Positions 1 through 5,314 of a stretch of 5,343 bases of DNA are shown one piece after another (the first letter of the stretch is position 1; each line of letters starts with the position of its first letter). The notes under the pieces were generated by a model. The model saw only the letters and a program-made list of their open reading frames with translations, was not told the DNA's origin and ran no database searches. The stretch lies in contig CAZOKJ010000063.1 of NCBI GenBank assembly GCA_964580465.1, positions 1 through 5,343 of the forward strand, read 5' to 3'. Position numbers and translations under genes: made by a program. Source of the stretch: Taishania sp964580465. Lineage in GTDB: Bacteria > Bacteroidota > Bacteroidia > Flavobacteriales_D > Crocinitomicaceae.

Positions 1-626
1 GGAACAGCCTTATTGATGTGTCCTCTACGTTTAGCTGAACCAAACTCCAACCACCAGATACCATATTCCTTTTGTGAACGATAATCCAATGTTTTATCAG
101 GATCTGCAATGTCGTAATAAAACAACCCTTTTTGTGGAAGCAAATTGATACGCGGAATGGATTCACAAACCAATCTGTTATTGCCTTCAACATCTTCTTT
201 ATAACTCAATTCAACGAGTGAGTATTCAAAGTAATAACTCTCTAACACAGCACGCATTAAATCACGCCATGGAGCATTATCATACAATGCTTTTGTTGCA
301 TCATCGTTAATGTTGCCATTTGCATCTGTTAACGTAAAATCAACATTAAATGACTTGGATATCCTATTCTCAATTTGAGAGGTCAACAATCCATCTTGAA
401 AAATATTTTCATAGATAGTTTGCAAAGCGATATTGGATGGCGTTTCAGTATTCTCAGCTTGTGCCATTGCTTTTTTCCAATCAGCAATATCTTTGCGAGT
501 TCTATTGATAGGACGATTAGCCCATTCCAATTTCTTTTGTGCATTTTTACTTGAAACTGGTGCGCTATCTACTGATAAAACAACTTTTGGATAGGTTTTT
601 CCGATTTTACTTCCTTGATTACTCAT
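1..626 (-). CDS. Phage portal protein, DUF935 / Mu gp29-like (N-terminal part, runs off the window)
   Basis: The reading frame opens at ATG 626 and stays open for about 208 codons to the left edge, so the C-terminal part is missing. The product would form the dodecameric portal ring at the head vertex through which DNA is packaged. After a polar N-terminus (MSNQGSKIGK) there is a helical stretch with IYENIFQDGLLTSQIENR, then APWRDLMRAVLESYYFEYSLVEL near residues 118-140, followed by the IPRINLLPQKGLFYYD segment and a GIWWLEFG strand. The pattern of a helix followed by a 'front-loaded' S-L-V-E-L strand and a polar beta region is what I expect from the DUF935 portal family; this is pattern memory, not a search. 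The ATG overlaps the stop of the upstream gp36-like gene by 8 bp (ATGAGTAA), so translation is probably coupled. The upstream bases AAATTTAATT hold no Shine-Dalgarno, as usual in Bacteroidota. The family call is fairly secure; the exact subfamily is not. Confidence 0.75.
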   Translation of the reverse strand, partial: MSNQGSKIGKTYPKVVLSVDSAPVSSKNAQKKLEWANRPINRTRKDIADWKKAMAQAENTETPSNIALQTIYENIFQDGLLTSQIENRISKSFNVDFTLTDANGNINDDATKALYDNAPWRDLMRAVLESYYFEYSLVELSYKEDVEGNNRLVCESIPRINLLPQKGLFYYDIADPDKTLDYRSQKEYGIWWLEFGSAKRRGHINKAV

Positions 627-1074
627 AATTAAATTTTTGACGTGAACCCATTCTGAATGGGAGTTGGTTTGCATTTGGATTGGTTGATGGATCTACCGTT
701 GGTAGCGTGCTGATATTGACTGTACCATTGCCTAAATCTTTTAACCAGGTAACAGCTCTGTCGTAGCGTTCTTTCACGTGTTCATAGATCATGTCCACAT
801 TCGATAACTGGATTAAATACCATACTGCTATTGTTTTGCAATGAGCAACTAATAACGCATTTCTGTCAGCTCCTGTCTCGCTTAATATCGCATCCACATC
901 TAACAATGGTCGCCCATCTCTGAATCGTATTTGATTGTTGGCATCTAAGTAACTTCTCAATTCTTCTTCAGCTGCTTGAATTGCCTGAAGAGTGATGTCG
1001 TTGTCTGCTTCTGTTATCTCCAATACCTGGTATTGATAGATAGCACTCTTTAATTCGTCTTCTTGTATAAACAT
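619..1074 (-). CDS. DUF1320 / Mu gp36-like head-completion (connector) protein
   Basis: This 151-residue protein resembles the Mu gp36 (DUF1320) family, thought to be a small structural protein of the head-tail connector. Visible family features are the N-terminal I-Q-E-D-E-L start followed by the LEITEADND acidic stretch (residues 18-25). A helix AIQAAEEELRSYLDA follows (31-45), with the downstream arginine/proline 'FRDGRPLL' segment. Next comes a central helix of small and hydrophobic residues (72-91), then the hallmark helix V-K-E-R-Y-D-R-A-V-T-W-L-K-D-L (100-114) followed by GNGTVNI. The C-terminus is a proline/asparagine-rich tail ending GSRQKFNYE, the sort of flexible tail seen in Bacteroidota members. 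It starts 3 bp after the stop of the membrane protein gene and its end overlaps the portal start by 8 bp. In Mu the gp36 gene lies downstream of the major capsid gene; here it lies between terminase and portal. Confidence 0.78.
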   Translation of the reverse strand: MFIQEDELKSAIYQYQVLEITEADNDITLQAIQAAEEELRSYLDANNQIRFRDGRPLLDVDAILSETGADRNALLVAHCKTIAVWYLIQLSNVDMIYEHVKERYDRAVTWLKDLGNGTVNISTLPTVDPSTNPNANQLPFRMGSRQKFNYE

Positions 1075-1077
1075 GGT

Positions 1078-1263
1078 TTAAAACATTTTATTGATTTGTT
1101 CTGCGTGGTAAAGTGCGTGTAAGCTCCATAGTAGCATTAATAATCCGTCAAAAAATAGATTGTCAAAAAACGCTAAATGATAATGCATTGCCACCATAAA
1201 CAAGGTGAAAAGCAACTTCAATAATCGCCACATAAAGTGCAGTTTAAATTTTAATTCTTCCAT
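1078..1263 (-). CDS. Small two-helix membrane-type protein of unknown function
   Basis: I do not recognise this 61-residue protein. After a short charged start (MEELKFKLHF) it has two strongly hydrophobic segments, roughly residues 11-33 and 36-52, separated by a short D-N-L-F-F-D loop, and ends with a polar AEQINKMF tail. It is rich in Leu, Phe, Met and His, which fits a membrane hairpin. I chose ATG 1263 because it sits 1 bp after the terminase stop (TAATATG) and avoids overlap. The frame is also open to a TTG at 1290, but that would extend into the end of the terminase gene and adds an unremarkable ANAHHLSN. The gene is squeezed between terminase and gp36-like genes with no spare bases, so it is probably translated as part of the operon. 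A holin-like or membrane-anchoring role is possible from size and topology alone, but there is no lysis gene beside it and I do not assign one. Confidence 0.62.
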   Translation of the reverse strand: MEELKFKLHFMWRLLKLLFTLFMVAMHYHLAFFDNLFFDGLLMLLWSLHALYHAEQINKMF

Positions 1264-1264
1264 A

Positions 1265-2794
1265 TTACTTAAATGATGTGCGTTTGCCAATGATGTAATT
1301 ATTATCTGTCATTCCTGCACCTTCTTGCAGTTTATATACAGCGCCTTCCAACATGTCGGGGCCATCCATTGTTTTGGAGCTTGCAGAAACATCTAACATT
1401 TGATCTTCCATTACCTCCATGTCTTTTGTTCCTTTTAGTTTTTCGTCAAAAATCAAATCCCCATTTCGGTGCAATGGTTCGAGCGTTCCTTCAATGCGAT
1501 AAAACTTGTCTGGTTTATTGCGAGTGTCTTTCATAATCGGCAAGGTGCGTTTATGTCGTCTTGCTCTGTTTCTTACCTCTGGATAAATAACCTGTTCATA
1601 AAATGAATCTTGCAACGAGTTGTTCTCAACCCACATACGTACAATCTGCACACCAGCATCACGAACGAATTTATCCGCTTCAAAAAGCCAATCAATAAAC
1701 TGTGAAGTATTCGCCTGTTCAACACGTAACCAATAGATAAAGTATTGCAAATTCTTGTAACCGACCACACCAACAGCCTTATGCGATGTTCCTTTGCTTG
1801 CTTGTGATTTGTCTTTATTGGAAGTAGAAGGATCTGCATAAATAACTACTTTCTCACAAGAAGATAATTTAGGTGCTTTGCCGTATTTTAAGTTCTTGAA
1901 AACAGTTCCTTCTTTGAGTGGGTTGTTAAAGTACTCCTTTTGCCCGGAACGATAACTGATTTTGGAAAGCGTTCTATCAATAAACTCTTCTGTGTTCTTT
2001 GTTGGCCAAGTGGATTTTCCATTCTTATCACGAATGTTGATGATTTCAAAAACATCAGCTTTCTTGCCTAATTCAGTTACAGTAGTGCGTTTGCCAATGA
2101 TATTGCCACAAACAATGAATAACAATGGATTGGAAATGGAGCGAGTACCGTACAATGCCTCCATTGCCCAGTTAACCTTATTAGTAATGCGTTCTTCGTT
2201 ACGCACTTCAATATCAGTATCAATATCATCTAAGATAATTACATCCGGCCTTACTTCGTCATTTCGTGTACCACGTGGAGATTGACCTGCACCAATAGCA
2301 CGATAAGCCACGCCTTTACGAGTGGTGAACTCACCAGCTTCCCATTTTGTTCTACCTTCTTGCAAACCATAATCACTAATGATACGGTTGTTGCTTTCTA
2401 GGATAGATTTATAAGGAAGTAGTAATCGTTGTGCATCGCTTTCCGTGGCACTCACCATGATAATGTTTCTTTTCTTACCTGTTAATGTCAAGTAAAGTAC
2501 TTCCATCATCGTTCTACCAGACTTTGATAACTCGCGCGACCATGCACGCACTTCAAACCATTCCGGATTTGAAAGCACTCGTTTTGTAGCTTTGATATGA
2601 AAAGGAGCAGGTTCAGAGGTATAGAAATTAGGAAAGTAATACTTGAACCATTCTTCAGGATTGGCTTCCAATCGTTCGATACGTTTCGATTTTTCAACCA
2701 ATGATTCATTTAAGTCAACAGGCGTTGCTTTTGAAATGTTTTCCTTGAACTCATTCCACTGCTCCAGATATTGCTTATCGGTTTGCTTTGCCAT
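1265..2794 (-). CDS. Phage terminase large subunit (ATPase and nuclease)
   Basis: The 509-residue protein is the DNA-packaging motor: an N-terminal ATPase drives DNA into the procapsid through the portal and a C-terminal RNase H-like nuclease cuts the DNA. In order I see PAPFHIK (62-68, Q-motif region) and an atypical P-loop WSRELSKS (85-92). These are followed by IIMVSATESDAQR (111-123), GAGQSPRGTRNDEVRPD (168-184), Walker B VIILDD (185-190), and the coupling motif LLFIVCGNIIGKRT (224-237). The nuclease shows VIYADPS with D321, a second strand ending MWVEN with E390, and a final acidic site in DGPDMLEG (D477/D480). All expected catalytic positions are present and the length is normal, so it looks intact. 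Starting at ATG 2794, it follows the small subunit stop by 2 bp, consistent with the usual small/large terminase pairing. The P-loop lacks the classic first glycine, as in several Bacteroidota phage terminases I recall. The C-terminal IIGKRT repeats the motif at 232-237. Confidence 0.93.
   Translation of the reverse strand: MAKQTDKQYLEQWNEFKENISKATPVDLNESLVEKSKRIERLEANPEEWFKYYFPNFYTSEPAPFHIKATKRVLSNPEWFEVRAWSRELSKSGRTMMEVLYLTLTGKKRNIIMVSATESDAQRLLLPYKSILESNNRIISDYGLQEGRTKWEAGEFTTRKGVAYRAIGAGQSPRGTRNDEVRPDVIILDDIDTDIEVRNEERITNKVNWAMEALYGTRSISNPLLFIVCGNIIGKRTTVTELGKKADVFEIINIRDKNGKSTWPTKNTEEFIDRTLSKISYRSGQKEYFNNPLKEGTVFKNLKYGKAPKLSSCEKVVIYADPSTSNKDKSQASKGTSHKAVGVVGYKNLQYFIYWLRVEQANTSQFIDWLFEADKFVRDAGVQIVRMWVENNSLQDSFYEQVIYPEVRNRARRHKRTLPIMKDTRNKPDKFYRIEGTLEPLHRNGDLIFDEKLKGTKDMEVMEDQMLDVSASSKTMDGPDMLEGAVYKLQEGAGMTDNNYIIGKRTSFK
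1278..1294 (-). repeat. 17-bp exact direct repeat, copy at the end of the terminase gene
   Basis: The minus strand reads ATCATTGGCAAACGCAC and encodes IIGKRT near the C-terminus of the terminase large subunit (residues 501-506). An identical copy lies at 2085-2101 in the same gene, frame and orientation. Confidence 0.85.
2085..2101 (-). repeat. 17-bp exact direct repeat, copy within the terminase ATPase region
   Basis: This identical 17-mer encodes IIGKRT at residues 232-237, just after the coupling motif region. The two copies are 807 bp (269 codons) apart. Confidence 0.85.
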
Positions 2795-2796
2795 GC

Positions 2797-3234
2797 TTAT
2801 TTCATTTTAGACAACACAAACGCATCAAAATGCTTTGTTACTTCTTTAGCAAATTCCAAATCGAAATCACGGACAAAGTCAATGAAATTACGAGCCACCT
2901 CCACAATTTGACCAATGGACGTTTCTGTCTCCAGTCGTTGAATGGATGTTGTAATCTTCGCCAGGGTGTCTGCTTCTTTTGGATCTGGGTACTTAACTTC
3001 ACTTGCTTCAATCTTTTCGTTGAGCGCTGATAACTGATCATATAATAAAGTGATTTGTTTTTGCTTAGTTGTCAATAATGATTTTCGCAATTGCTCCCAT
3101 GAACCATCTTTAGCCCATCGGCTTACTGTCTTTTCACCCACGCCCACACGTTCAGCAACTTCCTTAAATGTCAATCGCTCATTCACATATAGCATCTGTG
3201 CATAGTTGCGCTCTTCTTTCTTGATTAATCCCAT
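2797..3234 (-). CDS. Terminase small subunit with helix-turn-helix domain
   Basis: This 145-residue protein is the likely DNA-recognition partner of the terminase. Residues 8-48 form a helix-turn-helix: ERNYAQMLYV, then LTFKEVAERVGVGEKTVSRWAKDG, with the conserved turn glycine in V-G-V-G-E-K-T-V and a W that ends the recognition helix. The remainder is helical with coiled-coil character: LLTTKQKQITLLYDQLSALNEKI (53-75), then PDPKEADTLAKITTSIQRLETETSIGQIVEVARNFIDFVRDF (83-124). This is the usual oligomerisation region of these subunits. HTH-plus-coil proteins directly ahead of a terminase large subunit, including Mu gp27/DUF1804-type proteins, are typically annotated as small terminases. A plain transcription regulator is the main alternative, but the position 2 bp upstream of the large subunit makes it less likely. 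It is the first gene of the leftward operon; the ATG at 3234 has AAAAGA before it and no clear Shine-Dalgarno. Confidence 0.85.
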   Translation of the reverse strand: MGLIKKEERNYAQMLYVNERLTFKEVAERVGVGEKTVSRWAKDGSWEQLRKSLLTTKQKQITLLYDQLSALNEKIEASEVKYPDPKEADTLAKITTSIQRLETETSIGQIVEVARNFIDFVRDFDLEFAKEVTKHFDAFVLSKMK

Positions 3235-3245
3235 TCTTTTTTAGC

Positions 3246-3257
3246 ACAAAGTTGTCA
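3246..3257 (-). repeat. Left copy of outward-facing TGWCA(G)ACTTTGT element
   Basis: On the minus strand this reads TGACAACTTTGT, pointing toward the terminase small subunit. It pairs with the right copy at 3337-3349, which differs by one substitution and one inserted base. The two copies stand about 80 bp apart at the two ends of the intergenic region. Confidence 0.6.
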
Positions 3258-3278
3258 TGTTTATAGCCATTTCTCAAA
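3247..3278 (-). promoter_or_regulatory. Candidate Bacteroidota-type promoter for the leftward packaging operon
   Basis: Read on the minus strand there is TTTG (3278-3275), a 20-bp spacer, and CAACTTTG (3254-3247), which differs at one position from the Bacteroidota -7 consensus TAnnTTTG; the -33 consensus is TTTG. Transcription would start only several bases ahead of the terminase small subunit ATG, giving a very short leader, which is a weakness. An unseen activator-dependent promoter is an alternative, as phage late promoters often deviate from consensus. Confidence 0.35.
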
Positions 3279-3286
3279 AATTCCTG

Positions 3287-3308
3287 TCAAAATGTCAGTC
3301 ATTTTTGA
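3287..3308. repeat. Imperfect inverted repeat (operator-like hairpin)
   Basis: TCAAAATG (3287-3294) faces CATTTTTGA (3300-3308) across a 5-base loop TCAGT, with one extra T in the right arm. It lies near the middle of the divergent intergenic region and overlaps the TGTCA cluster. It could be a regulator site. It is not followed by a T-run in a position that would make it a terminator for either operon. Confidence 0.4.
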
Positions 3309-3348
3309 TAAAGCTTGTTTTTTAACGAAATATTTGTGTCAGACTTTG
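3304..3348 (+). promoter_or_regulatory. Candidate promoter for the rightward protease-capsid operon
   Basis: Two overlapping solutions exist. One is TTTG at 3304-3307, a 21-bp spacer, and AATATTTG at 3329-3336, one mismatch from TAnnTTTG. The other uses AGACTTTG at 3341-3348, the same ACTTTG box that serves the opposite strand, with a TTG at 3315-3317 at a less favourable spacing. Both would give a leader of roughly 15-30 nt ahead of ATG 3370. The sequence cannot decide between them. Confidence 0.3.
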
Positions 3349-3349
3349 T
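3337..3349 (+). repeat. Right copy of outward-facing TGWCA(G)ACTTTGT element
   Basis: On the plus strand this reads TGTCAGACTTTGT, pointing toward the protease gene whose ATG lies 20 bp beyond it. It is the inverted partner of the copy at 3246-3257. It may be a shared promoter box or the site of a common late activator; that is inference. Confidence 0.6.
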
Positions 3350-3369
3350 TGAATTAAAAAATAACGCTT

Positions 3370-4326
3370 ATGCCATCTTTTGTCTTAAATGACGAATCAA
3401 AAACAAACAGCCACGGTTTTAGAGTAAAAAACAGTGGTATTGATTTAACCAGATTCAAAGCGAATCCTGTATTGTTGGATTATCACATGCCAAGTAATGC
3501 AACGGTTATTGGTAAATGGGAAAATATCCGTATCGAAGGCTCTTTATTATTAGCAGACCCTGTATTTGACGAGGAAGATGAAAATGCAAAGAAAATCAAA
3601 GGCAAAGTTGACAGAGGTTATATCAAAGGTGCATCGTTGGGGTTGGCTTTAGCAAATGCTCAATGGGAACTAGTAGATGATGTTCCAACTTTGACATTAT
3701 GTGAAGTTACAGAAGCTTCTATCGTTCCTATTCCTTCCAATGCCAATGCGTTAAAATTATACGCTGCATCTGGCGAAGTTATGGAAGCTGATGAAATCAA
3801 GCTATCCATCGAATCAATTAGTAATCAAATAAAACAAATAAATAACATGAAGCAAATCCAGTTATCGGTTGCCACATTGTTAGTATTAGGCTTGCAAGCA
3901 GATCAGCTGAAAGACAATGCTACTTTGGAAGCAGCCATTGAAAAGTTGGCGAAAGACTTCCAAGAAAAAGGAGCGAGCCTTACAGCTATGACAGCTGAGC
4001 GTGATGCGTTGAGTACTAAGTTAGCAGCGATTGACACGCAAAAAGCAACTGAATTGGTAGATAATGCTATCAAAGCAGGAAAAATCACAGCAGACAAAAG
4101 AGAATCATTCTTATCGTTGGCTAACAGTAATTTTGAAATGTGCAAAGGTGTATTAGACGGTATTCCTGCAAAACAAAACCTTGGTGCAAACATTCAAAAT
4201 GCAGGTACACCAGGTGCATTTGACAATGTAAAGACAATGGATGATTTTGAAAAATTGTCTTTTGAGCAAAAGTTACAGTTCAAGAACGAAGCTCCTGAGC
4301 AGTACAAATCAATCTTTAGTATTTAA
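3370..4326 (+). CDS. HK97/Mu I-type prohead protease fused to a C-terminal scaffold domain
   Basis: This 318-residue protein would assemble inside the procapsid, guide coat assembly, then cleave itself and partners. The N-terminal half is a caudoviral serine protease: PVLLDYHMP carries the likely catalytic His39, GYIKGASLGLAL carries Ser89, and CEVTEASIVPIPSNANAL carries the acidic third member (E115, or E112) in the family-typical strand before the P-x-N motif. The C-terminal half (about 160-318) is scaffold-like. It contains LGLQADQLKDNATLEAAIEKL and a helical, possibly coiled-coil region. Then comes ATELVDNAIKAGKITADKRESFLSLA (226-251), which resembles the Mu I/Z region. It ends with MDDFEKLSFEQKLQFKNEAPEQYKSIF (290-316), a likely coat-binding helix. 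The gene opens the rightward operon and is followed 19 bp later by the capsid gene, the classical order. An internal start may produce the scaffold alone. The start has an A/T-rich leader and MPSFVLNDES is a plausible N-terminus. Confidence 0.88.
   Translation: MPSFVLNDESKTNSHGFRVKNSGIDLTRFKANPVLLDYHMPSNATVIGKWENIRIEGSLLLADPVFDEEDENAKKIKGKVDRGYIKGASLGLALANAQWELVDDVPTLTLCEVTEASIVPIPSNANALKLYAASGEVMEADEIKLSIESISNQIKQINNMKQIQLSVATLLVLGLQADQLKDNATLEAAIEKLAKDFQEKGASLTAMTAERDALSTKLAAIDTQKATELVDNAIKAGKITADKRESFLSLANSNFEMCKGVLDGIPAKQNLGANIQNAGTPGAFDNVKTMDDFEKLSFEQKLQFKNEAPEQYKSIFSI
3847..4326 (+). CDS. Possible nested in-frame scaffold protein (internal start in the protease gene)
   Basis: An in-frame ATG at 3847 (Met160 of the protease-scaffold protein) falls at the boundary between protease and scaffold regions. 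It is preceded by a 26-base stretch (3821-3846) with only four G or C residues, the kind of A-rich unstructured leader that drives initiation in Bacteroidota, and reads AAATAAATAAC just before the ATG. The product would be 159 residues beginning MKQIQLSVATLL, the point where a stand-alone scaffold would begin. In Mu the Z scaffold is an in-frame product of the I protease gene, and lambda Nu3 is nested in C in the same way. Use of this start is an inference; autocleavage at the same linker could also yield free scaffold. Confidence 0.45.
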   Translation: MKQIQLSVATLLVLGLQADQLKDNATLEAAIEKLAKDFQEKGASLTAMTAERDALSTKLAAIDTQKATELVDNAIKAGKITADKRESFLSLANSNFEMCKGVLDGIPAKQNLGANIQNAGTPGAFDNVKTMDDFEKLSFEQKLQFKNEAPEQYKSIFSI

Positions 4327-4345
4327 CCGAAAATCAAATAAGTAT

Positions 4346-5275
4346 ATGTTTACATTTGCAGAAATGTGGTTGGCACGAGTAGTTGCATTAATCACGACAC
4401 TAACACAGGCACCATGGTTGGATGGTATTACAGAATTAGACACAGAAGTATTGGAAGTTGGTTCTGGCACTGCGTCGGAGCAAAACATCATCCATATTCC
4501 ATTAGAGAATTTTGAAGCTGATGTGTTAATTAACAACACAACCTATCCAATTGCAGCACAAGCATTCACGGATGGTGAAGCTACGATTCAATTAGACAAG
4601 TTCCAAACAAAGGTAACAACACTTAGCGATGACCAAATCAACGGAGCTTCTTATGCGAAAATTGACAGTGCTACAAGAGCGCACACACGTGGTATCTTAT
4701 CTAGCAAATTCAAAAAAGCAATTCACGCATTAGCACCAGCGGTTGAAAGTGCTAATACACCGGTGATTGTAACTACAGGTACAGGGTTGAACGGCCGCAA
4801 ACGTTTAGTTTATGCTGATTTAGTAGCATTAAAACGTGAGTTGGATAAACAACAGATGCCAGCTGAAGGAAGACGATTAGTATTAACAGGCGAACACGTA
4901 AATGACTTGTTAGAAGACAGGGATCGTTTTGCAAACTTGTTAAGCGATATGAATAGTGGAAAGGTTGCACCAAAAATCGCAGGCTTTGAAATCTATTCGT
5001 ATGATGCAAACCCATTGTTCTTCAAAGATGCTGGTAACTCTAACAAGTGGACTAAACGTCCATTTGGAACGGCACCTCAAGGAGGCGACAAAGAAGCTTC
5101 TGTATGTTTCTTAGCAGATAATGTTGCGAAGAAAACAGGTCTTACAAAACAATACTTTAAATCGGCTGCAGAGGATCCGGATAATCAAACAAACAGGTTG
5201 AACTACCGCCACTACTTCATCGCATTACCGGTGCGCCAGAAGTATATGGGAGCGATTGTTTCAACTGACATTTAA
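4346..5275 (+). CDS. Major capsid protein, HK97-fold type
   Basis: This 309-residue protein would form the icosahedral shell. I place the start at ATG 4346, 19 bp after the protease-scaffold stop. The frame is open further upstream to 4241, but that would overlap the end of the protease-scaffold gene. MFTFAEMWLARVVALIT gives an amphipathic N-terminal helix like those of other Bacteroidota phage coats. Further visible features are HIPLENFEADVLINN (50-64), AFTDGEATIQLDKFQTKVTTLSDDQI (73-98) and SATRAHTRGILSSKFKKAIHAL (108-129). Most telling is DLVALKRELDKQQMPAEGRRLVLTGEHVNDLLED (158-191), where M-P-x-E-G-R-x-L-V-L is a widespread coat motif. The C-terminus (RHYFIALPVRQKYMGAIVS) is the usual closing beta strand. 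The lack of a long N-terminal delta domain fits a separate scaffold supplied by the preceding gene. Family assignment is from gene order plus these motifs, not a search. Confidence 0.85.
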   Translation: MFTFAEMWLARVVALITTLTQAPWLDGITELDTEVLEVGSGTASEQNIIHIPLENFEADVLINNTTYPIAAQAFTDGEATIQLDKFQTKVTTLSDDQINGASYAKIDSATRAHTRGILSSKFKKAIHALAPAVESANTPVIVTTGTGLNGRKRLVYADLVALKRELDKQQMPAEGRRLVLTGEHVNDLLEDRDRFANLLSDMNSGKVAPKIAGFEIYSYDANPLFFKDAGNSNKWTKRPFGTAPQGGDKEASVCFLADNVAKKTGLTKQYFKSAAEDPDNQTNRLNYRHYFIALPVRQKYMGAIVSTDI

Positions 5276-5314
5276 ATAGACTTTTAACGCATAATAAATA
5301 GAGAGGGCGAAAAG

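Larger units (their letters stand above)
3235..3369. promoter_or_regulatory. Divergent intergenic region between packaging operon and capsid operon
   Basis: These 135 bp separate the two gene sets, which are transcribed away from each other, so both promoters should lie here. The DNA is AT-rich and unusually dense in TGTCA words (3253-3257, 3285-3289, 3293-3297, 3337-3341, with GTCA again at 3298-3301). It also contains an imperfect hairpin (3287-3308) and two outward-facing copies of a TGWCA(G)ACTTTGT element (listed separately). No open reading frame, tRNA or terminator is evident. The presence of regulation is an inference from divergent orientation; the repeated words are seen directly. 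Confidence 0.7.

Noticed and set aside
1264..1290. TTG start extending the small membrane protein by nine residues
   Set aside because: It overlaps the terminase C-terminus and the 17-bp repeat; ATG 1263, 1 bp after the terminase stop, matches the spacing of the other junctions.
1962..2285. 107-codon open frame on the plus strand inside the terminase gene
   Set aside because: It lies wholly opposite a well-supported terminase gene, its translation shows no domain-like pattern, and there is no start context or neighbour to support it.
2788..3030. 80-codon plus-strand frame opposite the terminase small subunit
   Set aside because: It is antisense to a coherent helix-turn-helix gene and its Cys/Phe-rich translation looks like a shadow of that gene.
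3287..3308. Hairpin considered as a transcription terminator
   Set aside because: Its stem is short and A/T-only near the loop, and it lies upstream of both divergent operons, where no transcript is expected to end.
3235..3369. Attachment site, phage end or origin in the intergenic region
   Set aside because: No integrase, transposase, terminal inverted repeat to a host junction, or iteron array accompanies it; divergent promoters explain it more simply.
3903..4193. 96-codon minus-strand frame inside the scaffold region
   Set aside because: It is antisense to the protease-scaffold gene; its low-complexity Ala/Ser/Leu translation is what reverse reading of helical coding DNA gives.
4241..4345. 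Upstream extension of the capsid frame, overlapping the protease-scaffold end
   Set aside because: The extension would add residues coded by the out-of-frame end of the previous gene. ATG 4346 gives a family-like N-terminus (MFTFAEMWLA) and a normal 19-bp gap.
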